A stretch of DNA of 64,000 nucleotides from JAJKIV01 sp036274195 (GCA_036274195.1 DASUGD010000326.1:1-64000); one strand, 5' to 3'; counted from the first letter of the stretch, positions 52,961 through 64,000 are shown. A program made the numbers and translations. Notes: generated by a model not told the origin, from the sequence alone.

Positions 52961-53141
52961 GCCGAACGTGCTCCTGAGGCGGGGCCAGCTAATGGAGCAA
53001 GCCGGCGGAGAGTGGCGCAAGGGGGGCGCCCGCGATCACGAACGAATACGTCGTGAGCCTCCGGGTTGTTGATGCTCATCCGCAGGGCAGGTGCGACCAT
53101 GAGACATACTTTCACACGAGAGCACTTCTCGATCGCGTCAC

Positions 53142-53729
53142 ATGTTCCAGACCACGATGGAATCAACAAACACGCAGCCGCGTCTTGAAACCGATCGCTT
53201 GATTCTGCGCATGCCTTCGCTCGATGATCTCGATCGTTGGGCCGAGATGATGGCGGACGAGAATGCGGCGCGGTTCATCGGCGGTGTCGCGCCGAAGACC
53301 ATCGTCTGGCGAATGATCATGCAGATGGTCGGCGCCTGGGAGCTGACGGGTATCTCGATGTTCTCCATCATCGAGAAGGCGAGCGGCAAATGGGTGGGCC
53401 GCGCTGGACCATGGCAACCGTTCGCGTGGCCGGGCACCGAGGTTGGTTGGGCTTTGCATCCCGACGCCTGGGGCAAAGGCTACGCGCTCGAGGCCTCGGT
53501 TGCGTCGCTGGATTACGCGTTCGACATGCTGGGTTGGTCGACGGTGATTCATCTCGTCAATCCGCTGAACCTTCGCTCGCGACGTGTCGCCGAGCGACTT
53601 GGAGCGACGCTGAGCGGGGAGGCACGCATGCCGCCGCCACTGGATCACGAACTAGTCGATGTGTGGGGTCAGACTCGCGATGAGTGGCGAGCCAACCGTC
53701 AACGATTCGCGCCGCCTAACGATCGCTGA
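53142..53729 (+). CDS. GNAT N-acetyltransferase
   Basis: 195 residues of GNAT/RimJ type: LETDRLILRMPSLDDLDRWAEMM, EVGWALHPDAWGKGYALEA (acetyl-CoA loop) and SRRVAERLGATLSG. It transfers an acetyl group to an N-terminal or small-molecule amine; target unknown. Two in-frame starts, 53142 and 53157; neither has a clear ribosome-binding site. Its stop lies inside the attC (53714-53811), and the octamer encodes its penultimate Pro-Asn. Confidence 0.85.
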   Translation: MFQTTMESTNTQPRLETDRLILRMPSLDDLDRWAEMMADENAARFIGGVAPKTIVWRMIMQMVGAWELTGISMFSIIEKASGKWVGRAGPWQPFAWPGTEVGWALHPDAWGKGYALEASVASLDYAFDMLGWSTVIHLVNPLNLRSRRVAERLGATLSGEARMPPPLDHELVDVWGQTRDEWRANRQRFAPPNDR

Positions 53730-53811
53730 AGCTGGCAAGCGCCTGGACCGAGAGCTCGGCGGTGGCGGGATGAGCCGCCTCTCCTCGTTCGCAGCCTAAC
53801 TCAGGCGTTAG
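53714..53811. other. Integron attC-like site after the GNAT gene
   Basis: R'' GCCTAAC (53714-53720), 5-base spacer, L'' CTGAAGCTGG; L' CAGCCTAAC, 6-base spacer TCAGGC, R' GTTAGAG. The end AACTCAGGCGTTAGAG is very close to the classic AACTCAAGCGTTAGATGC of class-1 cassettes, and the spacings match. The L boxes pair only partly. It overlaps the end of the GNAT gene. About 98 bases. Confidence 0.65.
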
Positions 53812-53854
53812 AGATCGACAGCCCACGCTCATCGCCTGCCCGCGCGCGCGTAGC

Positions 53855-53902
53855 GGCACCGAAAAAACGAACCCTGCCGATGCGAGGGCGGCGCTCTCGA
53901 GC
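53855..53902 (-). pseudogene. Duplicate fragment of a Tat leader (GH109-like)
   Basis: 48 bases nearly identical to 57212-57256, the leader region of the GH109-like gene (LESAAVASAGFVFG). Differences are two extra A bases and two substitutions (by eye). The rest of that gene is absent, so this is a decayed copy. It lies between the attC and the MarR operator. Confidence 0.6.
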
Positions 53903-53929
53903 GATGGTCGAGTGGCGGCTTGACACAAC

Positions 53930-53963
53930 GTTAGCTACCTAACATCATTGTTAGGTGGCTAAC
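53930..53963. promoter_or_regulatory. MarR operator overlapping the start codon
   Basis: GTTAGCTACCTAACA (53930-53944) and TGTTAGGTGGCTAAC (53949-53963) with spacer TCAT: a near-perfect inverted repeat with one mismatch. The GTG start of the marR-like gene (53955) lies inside the right arm, so bound repressor would block transcription start or initiation. Typical of MarR-family autoregulation. Confidence 0.75.
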
Positions 53964-54416
53964 AATACCAGCGGTTCTGAGCGTGGAACGGTCGGGTCAT
54001 GGACGAAGCGATGCTATCTGGCGGGCCGCATCGCGATGGAGGCCGCGCTTCGTCCGTACGATCTCGGGGCAACCCAATGGTATGTGCTGCATCGACTGGC
54101 GCACGACGGGCCGACGATGCAGCGCGACCTGTTGCGAGCACTCCAGGTCGAACGCGCGACGCTCAGCGTCGTCGTCGGCACACTGGTGCGGAAAGGTCTT
54201 ATCGAGCAAGTGCCTGATCGCGTCGATCAGCGACAGAAACTCCTCCGGATGACGCGGGCCGGCGTCCGACTGTGGGACAAGCTCCCGGACTTGAGTTTCA
54301 TCCATAAGACCGCGTTCGATGGCATCGACAGCGCCGATATCGCGGCTGCCATCCGAGTGCTTCGGACCGCTACCGAACGTCTCGAGAATTATTCGCGACA
54401 AGGAGCGGACACATGA
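53955..54416 (+). CDS. MarR-family transcriptional regulator
   Basis: 153 residues with a winged HTH: LGATQWYVLHRLAHDGPTMQRDLLRALQVERATLSVVVGTLVRKGLIEQVPD and the wing VDQRQKLLRMTRAGVRLWDK. The start GTG 53955 is inside a palindrome, indicating autorepression; the family usually senses phenolic or antibiotic ligands. Its stop overlaps the next start (ATGA at 54413). Small Ala/Ser-rich N terminus before the domain. Confidence 0.9.
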   Translation: MANNTSGSERGTVGSWTKRCYLAGRIAMEAALRPYDLGATQWYVLHRLAHDGPTMQRDLLRALQVERATLSVVVGTLVRKGLIEQVPDRVDQRQKLLRMTRAGVRLWDKLPDLSFIHKTAFDGIDSADIAAAIRVLRTATERLENYSRQGADT

Positions 54417-55228
54417 CGATTCTGATAACGGGCGTAACCGGCCTTGTAGGGAGCCGTCTTCTCCCGCGTCTCGTGGAGGCGGGTTTCGATTGCCGCGCCC
54501 TCGTGCGCGGCGGCAAAGACGTTCCCCGTGGTGTCACGCCGACCGACGGCGATCTATTGGATGCTGAATCGCTTGGCCGCGCAGTCTCGGGCGTTTCAGC
54601 GATCGTCCATCTTGCCGCAGTGTTTCGCATTGCAGACGCCGATCTGATCTGGAAGAGCAATCTCGAAGGTACGCGCAACCTCATTGCCGCCGCGAAAGAT
54701 CATGCGCCGACGGCCCGGTTCATCATGTCGAGCACCAGCAACATCTACGATGCAAACAGCACGCGCCCAGGGCGCGAAGACGATGCCGTCGAGCCGACAC
54801 ACGCATATCCGGCCAGTAAGCTCGCTGCCGAGAACGAGCTCCGAGCGAGTGGTCTCGATTGGACGATTCTGCGGCTCGGCTTCGTGTACGGCGACAAGGA
54901 TGGTCATCTGGAGGCGTTACCCCACCATGCAGCCGATGCGAAATGGCATCCCGCCAAGACCATGAGCACGATCCACCATCGCGATATTGCGACTGCCATC
55001 CGTCTCGCGCTGACCGGTGCAATGGACGGTCGCGTCGTCAACATTGTCGACGAGGCGCCGCTCTCGATGTATGAGCTCGCCCAGCTCGTCGGCGAACGCC
55101 TGGAATCGTCGTCCGAACCGCTGGTCGACCCATGGCACCTCCATCTTGATGGCTCGCTCGCACGCAGCCTCGGCTTTCAACCGACTGTGCGAACCGTCTA
55201 TCAGGCCGCCCAGGAGAATCTCCTGTGA
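54413..55228 (+). CDS. NAD-dependent epimerase/dehydratase-type SDR
   Basis: 271-residue extended SDR: TILITGVTGLVGSRLLPRL (Rossmann), IVHLAAVFRI, MSSTSNIYDAN and the catalytic AYPASKLAAENE (Tyr-x-x-x-Lys), LRLGFVYGD. The substrate cannot be read; nucleotide sugar, cinnamyl or NADPH-type reductions are possible. Second gene of the MarR operon, ATGA-coupled to the regulator. Confidence 0.85.
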   Translation: MTILITGVTGLVGSRLLPRLVEAGFDCRALVRGGKDVPRGVTPTDGDLLDAESLGRAVSGVSAIVHLAAVFRIADADLIWKSNLEGTRNLIAAAKDHAPTARFIMSSTSNIYDANSTRPGREDDAVEPTHAYPASKLAAENELRASGLDWTILRLGFVYGDKDGHLEALPHHAADAKWHPAKTMSTIHHRDIATAIRLALTGAMDGRVVNIVDEAPLSMYELAQLVGERLESSSEPLVDPWHLHLDGSLARSLGFQPTVRTVYQAAQENLL

Positions 55229-55297
55229 CCATGAATCACGACCGGCTGGATCACGGTCCTGGTAGTGGACCGCGATCCATAGCTCGAGCCTAACGAC

Positions 55298-55855
55298 ATG
55301 GGACTGCTGACTTTCAGCATCAATGTGACTCTGGACGGATGCGTCGACCATCGGGAAGGAATCGCCAACGACGAGACGCACGCCTTCTTCACCCGGTTGA
55401 TGGACCAGAGCGGCGCGATGCTCTGGGGCCGAGTCACGTACGAAATGATGGAGGACTACTGGCCAGCGGTCGCTCGCGGTGATGAGGCGGCGCCGCCCGC
55501 GCTGCGCGAGTGGGCGGTCAAGCTGGATGCCAAGCCGAAGTACGTCGTGTCTTCGACGCGAACCGACTACCCGTGGACCAACAGCCACCATATCGCCGGC
55601 GACCTCGCCACCGGCGTGCAGGAGCTCAAGGACGCCACGCCAGCCGGCGTGCTCCTCGGGAGCGGCAAGCTTGCGACTGAACTGGACAGGCTGAATCTCA
55701 TCGACGAGTACAAGTTCCTCGTTCATCCAAGGATTGCCGGCCACGGCCCAACCCTTTACCAGAGCGGACTACTCGGCACGCGGCGGCTCGACCTCGTCTC
55801 GGCGACGCCGCTCCAGTGCGGCGCAGTCGCCATACACTACCGGCGCGCTCGCTGA
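55298..55855 (+). CDS. RibD C-terminal/dihydrofolate-reductase-like protein
   Basis: 185-residue RibD_C (DHFR-like) protein: LTFSINVTLDGCVDHREG, MLWGRVTYEMMEDYW, KYVVSSTRTDYPWTN, LLGSGKLATELDRLNLIDEYKFLVHP and GHGPTLY. Such proteins may reduce small NADPH substrates; role unproven. It starts two bases after the octamer at 55288-55295. Same strand as the MarR-SDR pair, 69 bases downstream, so likely co-regulated. Confidence 0.88.
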   Translation: MGLLTFSINVTLDGCVDHREGIANDETHAFFTRLMDQSGAMLWGRVTYEMMEDYWPAVARGDEAAPPALREWAVKLDAKPKYVVSSTRTDYPWTNSHHIAGDLATGVQELKDATPAGVLLGSGKLATELDRLNLIDEYKFLVHPRIAGHGPTLYQSGLLGTRRLDLVSATPLQCGAVAIHYRRAR

Positions 55856-55915
55856 GTCCATGCAGCACAGCGTTCCTTGACTCTGTCCCCACTCCTCGCA
55901 ACGAGCTAGGGCTCC

Positions 55916-57286
55916 CTAGAGCGATGGTCTCTCTTCTCTCCATTTTCCACGCGTAAAATCCGGGAACTTCACCGGCGCGCTCCCCTTCGCGACCGACATC
56001 TCGCTCAGCGGTCCCGGCGCCGACCACGCGGCTGCGTCGTAGACGTCGAAGTCCGGAACCAGTCCCTCTCGCAGGCACTGGACGAGTCGGAAGGCCATCA
56101 CGTAGTCCATCCCGCCGTGACCACCACTGCGCGCTTTCTCGCCCAACTCGCGCCAGAGCGGGTGTTCGTATCTGGCCTTGTAGCTGTCGATCGAGGCCCA
56201 GCGATCCTCCTCGCCCTCGCCTTCGATATAGATGCGCGGCGGGTAGTCCTCGAAGATCGCGTTGGTGCCCTGAATCGAGTTGATGCGCGAGTACGGTCGC
56301 GGCGACGAGACATCATGCTCGAGACGAACCGTCCGCCCCTTCATCGTCTTGATGAGCGACGTGTTCAGGTCCCCCGTGACGTACCGCTCCTTCCACCTTG
56401 GAGAATCGGCCGGCTCATGGTCCCTGCGCCACTTGGTGAGACCGAGCTCGCGTGTGCTCATCGACACCATGTGGTCGAAGGCATCGCCGCGGTTGATCCC
56501 GAGCATGAACGCGACGGGGCCGAGTCCGTGCGTGGGATACAGGTTGCTGTTGCGCAGGGTGTGATGCCGGCGACGCCACAGCCCCTCATCCCTGGTCTCG
56601 AACAGAATCGAGCGCAGGTCGTGGTTGTACGCAGCACCGGCGTGCTTGAGCTCACCGAACACGCCGCTCTTCACCATCTGGAGGACGAGCAACTCGTTGT
56701 ACCCGTAGTTGCAGTTCTCCATCATCAGACAGTGTCGCCGCGTGCGTTCGGACGTGTCGACGAGCTTCCAGCAATCCTCGAGCGTGTAGGCAGCAGGCAC
56801 CTCGGTGGCGGCGTGCTTCCCCGATTCCATCGCCGCCAGCACCACCGGCACGTGGAATTCCCACGGCGTGGCCGTGTACACGAGGTCGATGTCGTCGCGT
56901 CGCACGAGGTCGCGGTACGCCTCGGGGCCGCTGGTAAAGCGCGCCGGCTCGTAGTCGTGCCCGGCCTTCCGCATCTGCTGGACCGCGAGCTCCACCTTCT
57001 CGGGCACGGTGTCACAGAGCGCGGTGATTCGCACGTTAGGCACGCCCGTCCACTCGCCGAGCACCGAGCGTCCGCGGAGCCCGGTCCCGACGATCGCGAT
57101 GCGTACGGTCTCGCGTGGCTCGAACGGGACACCGGCCATCGACGCCGCATTCGTCTCAGGTTCGGTGACGCGGTCGATGGCTGCGTCAGCGGCATCGGCG
57201 GCCGTGGCATTGGCACCGAAAACGAACCCCGCCGATGCGACGGCGGCGCTCTCGAGAAAGTCTCGGCGAGACGGGTGTCGAGTCAT
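55916..57286 (-). CDS. GH109-like / Gfo-Idh-MocA oxidoreductase
   Basis: 456 residues. Tat leader RRDFLESAAVASAGFVFG, then VRIAIVGTGLRGRSVLGEW (NAD-binding) and the GH109 blocks CLMMENCNYGYNELLVLQM, VFGELKHAGAAYNHDLR, NSNLYPTHGLGPVAFMLGINRGD, RPYSRINSIQGTNAIFEDYP, GGHGGMDYVMAFRLVQCLREG and VYDAAAWSAPGPLSEMSVA. GH109 enzymes are NAD-dependent alpha-N-acetylgalactosaminidases. ATG 57286 starts at the Tat leader. Upstream of the M1 peptidase with 26 bases between. Confidence 0.88.
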   Translation of the reverse strand: MTRHPSRRDFLESAAVASAGFVFGANATAADAADAAIDRVTEPETNAASMAGVPFEPRETVRIAIVGTGLRGRSVLGEWTGVPNVRITALCDTVPEKVELAVQQMRKAGHDYEPARFTSGPEAYRDLVRRDDIDLVYTATPWEFHVPVVLAAMESGKHAATEVPAAYTLEDCWKLVDTSERTRRHCLMMENCNYGYNELLVLQMVKSGVFGELKHAGAAYNHDLRSILFETRDEGLWRRRHHTLRNSNLYPTHGLGPVAFMLGINRGDAFDHMVSMSTRELGLTKWRRDHEPADSPRWKERYVTGDLNTSLIKTMKGRTVRLEHDVSSPRPYSRINSIQGTNAIFEDYPPRIYIEGEGEEDRWASIDSYKARYEHPLWRELGEKARSGGHGGMDYVMAFRLVQCLREGLVPDFDVYDAAAWSAPGPLSEMSVAKGSAPVKFPDFTRGKWREERPSL

Positions 57287-57312
57287 GTCGCGGAAATTGA
57301 GAGGTGAACGAC

Positions 57313-58971
57313 CTATCGTGCCCGCTCGAACGTCGCGTCCATCAGCACCCACAGGTTCGGATCCAGTCGCACATCGTTAGGCTCCGACGGCACGTCGATC
57401 CGAAACGCATTTGCCTTCGCGATCATCTCCACCCGATGAATCGTCGGCGCCGCCTCCTTCGACGCGTACACCGCCACCTCCACCGGCATTCTGAACACAC
57501 TCCCATCCGTCTGCACCTGATCGAGCGTGATGCGCACCTGCTTCGCACGTGCATCGTACGTCCACCCCCCGGCCACCTTCAGCGTCCCCGGCTTGTACAG
57601 CCACTCGTCGAAGAACCACCCGAGATCCCGGCCGGACGCATCCTCCATCGCCCGCCGAAAATCCGCCGTCGTCGCGTTCGCGTTGAAGTGCTGCCGGTAG
57701 TACGACCGGATACCGCGCTGGAACGCCTCGTCGCCGATCACGCCCCGCAACATGTGCAGCGTCCAGCTCCCCTTCTGATACGTGTGCGAGCTCGTCACAT
57801 CCTCCATGCGACTCAGATTCCTGTGGACGATCGTGTAGTCCGGATGCGTCGCGGCGAACGTCGCGACGGTCTGGCGGCTGCTCAACATCCCCCGCACGAA
57901 CTCGTCCCGGCCATACGCGTGCTCGATGTACAGCTGCGTGAAGTACGTCGCGAACCCTTCGCTCAGCCAGACGTCGTCCCAGTCGGCCTCCGTGACCGCG
58001 TTGCCGAACCACTGATGCGCGATCTCGTGAATCACGACGTTCCGCCACCTGACGCTCGGCGTATCCGTCACCGAATTCTCGCCGTACATGATCGCCGACG
58101 CGGCCTCCATCCCGCCGCTCACGGTGCTCGACTGGACGTTCGCGAGCTTCTCGTACGCGAACGGGCCGACGTAATCGCTGAAGAACGCGAGCACACTCCG
58201 GGTCGGCGTTGCGAAGTCGGCGAATCCAGCGTCGCGATCCTGCGCATACACCCACGTCTCGATCGGCTTGCCCTCGAACGTGTCCACCAGCTGCACCGCA
58301 AAGCGCGCGACGCCGAGCGTGAAGAGCCAGGGCGCGATCGGGACGGAATTCCTCCAGTGCGTGAGTCGTCGTTCGCCGGGCAAATCCGTCACCTCCACCC
58401 GCAACCCATTCGACACGACCTGATAGTGACTCGGCGCGGTGACAATGAACTCGCTCGTGGCCTTGTCGTATGGATGGTCGATGGTCGGCAGCCACTGCCG
58501 CGCCTTGTCAGGCCAGTTGTCGCTGAAGAAGGTGCGGTCACCGTACCTGTTCTTCTTGATGGCGAGGCCGGACGCGGGCGTTCCCGAGTAGCGCACGACC
58601 ACGCGAGAGCGCTGCTGCGCGGCGGGGGCGGCCGCGAGCGGAATGAGCAGCTCGTCGTTCGCGTGCGTGAACGATACCGCCGCGCCGTCCATCGTGACGG
58701 CGGACACCTGCATCCCCTTGCCGCCGTGTGCGGCGTCGGCCTTGGCGAGATCCAGTCGGACCGATCGAACGTCAGGCGCGAGGAAGCGCAGGTCCAGCGT
58801 CATCTCGCCGACGATCGCATCGCTCGTGTCCGACAGCTCGATGCGAAAGGCGTAGTTGAGCGCATCGATGCCGGGGTTCTTCGGATACGTGTCGAACGCC
58901 GCTGAGGGCGCGGCGGCGAGTGACACGAGCGTCGCGAGTCGGCCGGCGATCGCGGGCAGGTGAAGCATCAT
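57313..58971 (-). CDS. M1 family aminopeptidase
   Basis: 552-residue secreted M1 metallopeptidase: signal peptide LATLVSLAAAPSAAF, exopeptidase motif VSGGMEAASAIMY (GAMEN equivalent) and zinc site VIHEIAHQWFGN followed by LSEGFATYF (third ligand Glu). A C-terminal Ig-like part follows (GTLKVAGGWTYDARAK). It would cleave N-terminal residues of peptides in the periplasm. Adjacent to and same strand as the GH109-like gene. Confidence 0.93.
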   Translation of the reverse strand: MMLHLPAIAGRLATLVSLAAAPSAAFDTYPKNPGIDALNYAFRIELSDTSDAIVGEMTLDLRFLAPDVRSVRLDLAKADAAHGGKGMQVSAVTMDGAAVSFTHANDELLIPLAAAPAAQQRSRVVVRYSGTPASGLAIKKNRYGDRTFFSDNWPDKARQWLPTIDHPYDKATSEFIVTAPSHYQVVSNGLRVEVTDLPGERRLTHWRNSVPIAPWLFTLGVARFAVQLVDTFEGKPIETWVYAQDRDAGFADFATPTRSVLAFFSDYVGPFAYEKLANVQSSTVSGGMEAASAIMYGENSVTDTPSVRWRNVVIHEIAHQWFGNAVTEADWDDVWLSEGFATYFTQLYIEHAYGRDEFVRGMLSSRQTVATFAATHPDYTIVHRNLSRMEDVTSSHTYQKGSWTLHMLRGVIGDEAFQRGIRSYYRQHFNANATTADFRRAMEDASGRDLGWFFDEWLYKPGTLKVAGGWTYDARAKQVRITLDQVQTDGSVFRMPVEVAVYASKEAAPTIHRVEMIAKANAFRIDVPSEPNDVRLDPNLWVLMDATFERAR

Positions 58972-59055
58972 GGTCGGTTCGCTTCCGATCGAGGGAGCCT
59001 CGAAGCGCCGGAGTCCGCCGCCGACGCGGCCGAGTTGACGCGTTAGGCGCGGGCG

Positions 59056-59553
59056 CTACTCGGCGGCTTCGAGAGCGGGGTTGCCATCCAGGAACTTGAG
59101 CGTGAAGCGCATGGCGGCGATCCGCCAGGTCGGTTGGGGTGACGTGGTGTCGCGCGCGAGCTGGAAATCGTAACTGCCCACGAACACACGCGTGTTGCGC
59201 CCGTCCCTCCGGGCGCGGTAGTGATAGGCGATGCCGTAGCAGGATGCGGCGGCCCGGTTGCCAGTCGCGTGGACCACGAAGTTGCCGGCCTGGTGGTGCA
59301 GGTGTTCGACCCCGGCGAGCCCGGTCCGCCATCCATCGACGATCTCGGTCGCGTGTTTGGAGCTCACGGGCCCCGCGCCGACGGAGCTCATGTCGAACTC
59401 CACTTCGGGAGCGAAGCACGCTTCAACGGCCGGCCAGTCCTTGCGGTCGGTGGCGAGAAAGAGCTCGGTGAGCCGGTCGATGATGCGCTCGCGGTCCAGG
59501 AGATCGGCGAGAGTGGACGGCGAGGCGGTGTCGCTTGGGAAGGTTTCGGGCAT
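59056..59553 (-). CDS. SnoaL-like domain protein
   Basis: 165 residues with a NTF2/SnoaL_4 fold: LADLLDRERIIDRLTELFLATDRKDWPAVEACFAPEVEFDMSS, HQAGNFVVHATGNRAAASCYGIAYHY and PTWRIAAMRFTLKFLDGN. These small pockets bind or isomerise unknown substrates. ATG 59553 trims 13 residues from the open frame. The octamer at 59041-59048 lies in the gap after its stop. Confidence 0.82.
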   Translation of the reverse strand: MPETFPSDTASPSTLADLLDRERIIDRLTELFLATDRKDWPAVEACFAPEVEFDMSSVGAGPVSSKHATEIVDGWRTGLAGVEHLHHQAGNFVVHATGNRAAASCYGIAYHYRARRDGRNTRVFVGSYDFQLARDTTSPQPTWRIAAMRFTLKFLDGNPALEAAE

Positions 59554-59941
59554 TGATGTGACGGCTCGAACGAGAGGTGGTTCGTAAGGCACCAGCGATC
59601 CGCATGCGGAGGCGGATCGAATGAATCAGCGGCGTTTGTACGGAAAGTACAGGCGACGAGGCGCGGTGTCTCCTCGATGGTCGGCTGCCTATGATCGTTC
59701 GTTTGATGACTCGGGCGGCGAGCGCGTGGTTGTGATCGATGCTGCGCCGCGCGGACGCCTGTCGGCGGCTGTATCCAAGGGCTCGCAGGATGTTCCGAGG
59801 TCCGTGTGAACGGAATCATCGCTTCATCAACTACTTAGCCGCATGGTGCGTTGAGTACGTCGGGCCCTATCTTGCGACCTGTGGACTGATGAGATGATTC
59901 ACCGCTCGTCGCAGCGAATCGCCAGAATTGTACGGACTTCT
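59554..59941. other. Gene-free divergent region
   Basis: Nearly 390 bases between the SnoaL gene (minus) and the lipoprotein gene (plus). Some AT-rich stretches (AAGTACAGGCG, CATCAACTACTTAG) could hold both promoters, but no -35/-10 pair is clear, and no conserved ORF or repeat is seen. Confidence 0.5.
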
Positions 59942-60859
59942 ATGCGCACGGTCCTTACAATCGCCGCCTTCGTCGCTGTAGCGTGCGACGCGCCAGGCCG
60001 CCCCGGGCCACCGGTGCGCCTCGCCGTTGCGAGTGGCACCGATACAGTCGTCATCAATGGTCAGCGAGCCACGTCGCTTCCGGTCCTTGCGATCGACGCC
60101 CACGGGCGTACCGCGAGCGTTGCTGCGATCCGCTACGAGCTCGCAGGTGGCATACACGTTCCGCTCTCGCCCGACGGTGAGGTGACCTGCTCGCAAGCTG
60201 GCGACCTCGTCGTCCGTGCCTCTCTGGCGAGCCTCGACACGCGTCTGTCGGTGCTATGCCGGCCCGTCGAACACGTCCGCATACCCGGACCGATTCAGTT
60301 TGTCCTCGGCGATTCGGCGCTCGGTCGGCCGCGGGACCTTCCGGTTGAAGCGTATGGCAGGGATGGACGAGCCGTCGCCCTCATCGCAGCGAGCGTCGGC
60401 ATAATGAACCCGGCGATCGCGTCGCTCTCCCGCCTCACAATGACTCCGCACCAACCGGGTGCGACGCTCGCTTGGGCTTACGTCGGCGAGCGCGAAGCCC
60501 GTATCGGAGTGCACGTGTACCAGCGTGTGGATGGACTCAACGCACTCGATACCATCACGCGCATCGTGCCGAAGCGCCGGCTCATCGCGGTGCCCCTTCG
60601 GCTGGCAGCGGGCGAGGTACTCCGTCAGCACTTGCCTCCAGGCAGTTGGATGCTTTCGATGCTTCCTGAAGACGATCGCGACCCGACTCGCGTCCGCCTT
60701 CGGGTGGAGGGCGCCACGTGCAACCCGGTATTGACGACCCGGCGGCTCATTTGCGGTTCCCGCCTCGGAGCGATGGTCGTCGTTTACCGTCCGCCGGGAT
60801 CAGCCGACCCGCCAAGGGCGCCGGGCGACCTCCTCATCCGATGGATGGACGGCGAGTAG
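59942..60859 (+). CDS. Lipoprotein of unknown function
   Basis: 305 residues, lipobox FVAVACDAPG. It has four short beta-type segments (RLAVASGTDTVVINGQ, GEVTCSQAGDLVVRASLAS, RVRLRVEGATCNPVL) with cysteines, but no recognised domain. ATG 59942 is chosen at the signal peptide (TVLTIAAFVAVAC); the frame opens upstream at 59894. Separate from the kinase at 61085. Confidence 0.68.
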   Translation: MRTVLTIAAFVAVACDAPGRPGPPVRLAVASGTDTVVINGQRATSLPVLAIDAHGRTASVAAIRYELAGGIHVPLSPDGEVTCSQAGDLVVRASLASLDTRLSVLCRPVEHVRIPGPIQFVLGDSALGRPRDLPVEAYGRDGRAVALIAASVGIMNPAIASLSRLTMTPHQPGATLAWAYVGEREARIGVHVYQRVDGLNALDTITRIVPKRRLIAVPLRLAAGEVLRQHLPPGSWMLSMLPEDDRDPTRVRLRVEGATCNPVLTTRRLICGSRLGAMVVVYRPPGSADPPRAPGDLLIRWMDGE

Positions 60860-60867
60860 CCTCATGG

Positions 60868-60928
60868 GTCGGATCCGCGGTTCACGACCATCATGGCCAG
60901 GAGAGTCGAAGGCCACCGCGTGAAGTGA
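60868..60928 (+). pseudogene. Duplicated 3' tail of a TPR kinase
   Basis: The bases read SDPRFTTIMARRVEGHRVK and stop, nearly identical to the last codons of the kinase at 39743 (SDPRFAAIMARRVEGQRVK). About 53 of 61 bases match by eye. No frame precedes it. Both tails are followed within 20 bases by the octamer (60939; 42380). Confidence 0.7.
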
Positions 60929-61084
60929 TCCGCGCCGGGCCTAACGGTGCTTGCTCACGACGAGTAGCGGGGCGTACTTTGGCCCCGCGGACCGGGATTC
61001 CCATCCGAACCGAGTCTCTCGTCAACCAACGAGTTGGCGCGGCCCATAACGCAGTGTCACGCTGCACGCTGAACGGCGAAGCGC

Positions 61085-63868
<2,784 letters not shown>

Positions 63869-63909
63869 TGAGCGACCCGCCATGAACCTCGTTTCAGGTC
63901 GCGGGCACC

Positions 63910-64000
63910 CTAAGTTGCCGCGCGTTGCGCGGCGACGTAGTCGCGCAGCACGCCTGTCTCCGTCTCGAGCACGTCGAGCCGGTATTTGACCAGGTCGCCG
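63910..64000 (-). CDS. Partial ORF at right edge
   Basis: The minus-strand frame (stop TAG at 63910-63912) reads GDLVKYRLDVLETETGVLRDYVAAQRAAT and continues beyond the window. No domain can be assigned from 29 residues. Convergent with the kinase; the gap of 41 bases may hold a terminator. Confidence 0.5.
   Translation of the reverse strand, partial: GDLVKYRLDVLETETGVLRDYVAAQRAAT

Overview
The window is high-GC bacterial chromosome and best fits a Gemmatimonadota member (an acidobacterial relative is the alternative). The reasons are the gene types together: two ADOP/MacB-like permeases, an ECF sigma factor overlapping a Ser/Thr kinase with TPRs, a second kinase with a TolB-like propeller, a periplasmic hybrid two-component protein, secreted amidohydrolases and many lipoproteins. 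No rRNA, tRNA or CRISPR array was seen.

Layout. 114-8815 (minus) is a nine-gene tetrapyrrole operon, hemA-hemQ-hemE-hemH-hemC-hemD-hemB-hemL plus a PPOX-fold flavoprotein, with mostly overlapping or nearly abutting genes. 9495-21899 holds secreted or sensory genes: a D-aminoacylase-like amidohydrolase, a deaminase, a YCII protein, a DUF3089 hydrolase, lipoproteins, a 1414-residue hybrid sensor and a serine beta-lactamase-like hydrolase. 21900-25072 has gene debris and a coupled pair (alpha/beta hydrolase pseudoenzyme plus FAD oxidase). 25073-29269 has an ADOP permease and an ABC-F ATPase. 29270-31581 is an accessory patch: an intergenic repeat, an orphan gene followed by an integron-type attC, a HigBA toxin-antitoxin pair, an IS481-like remnant and a compact attC-like hairpin. 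32424-38054 has a frameshifted GH95 fucosidase, a secreted protein and a second ADOP permease. 39180-42367 is the sigma/kinase pair. 43487-50394 is a furanoside utilisation locus with two GH172 (DUF2961) proteins around a fused RbsA-RbsC transporter and its binding protein. 50467-55855 carries an LVIVD protein, a DUF305 protein, a GNAT gene with an attC, and a MarR-controlled operon. 55916-63868 has a GH109-like protein, an M1 peptidase, a SnoaL protein, a lipoprotein and the kinase-propeller protein. A further gene is cut by the right edge.

Most striking pattern. The octamer GCCTAACG (either strand) occurs 48 times by eye, plus five 7-mer matches, where about 2-3 are expected from base composition. 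It is evenly spread, has no strand bias, sits in coding and intergenic DNA, and imposes rare TTA/CTA leucine codons and CCT-AAC pairs. Its first seven bases are also the R-box of the attC-like sites here. Candidate roles are a DNA-uptake-type word or a protein-binding or modification site. Gene debris is common: kinase head and tail fragments, a GH109 leader fragment, a DUF4143 fragment, a membrane-protein fragment and an IS remnant. Many lie next to this octamer or to an attC-like hairpin.
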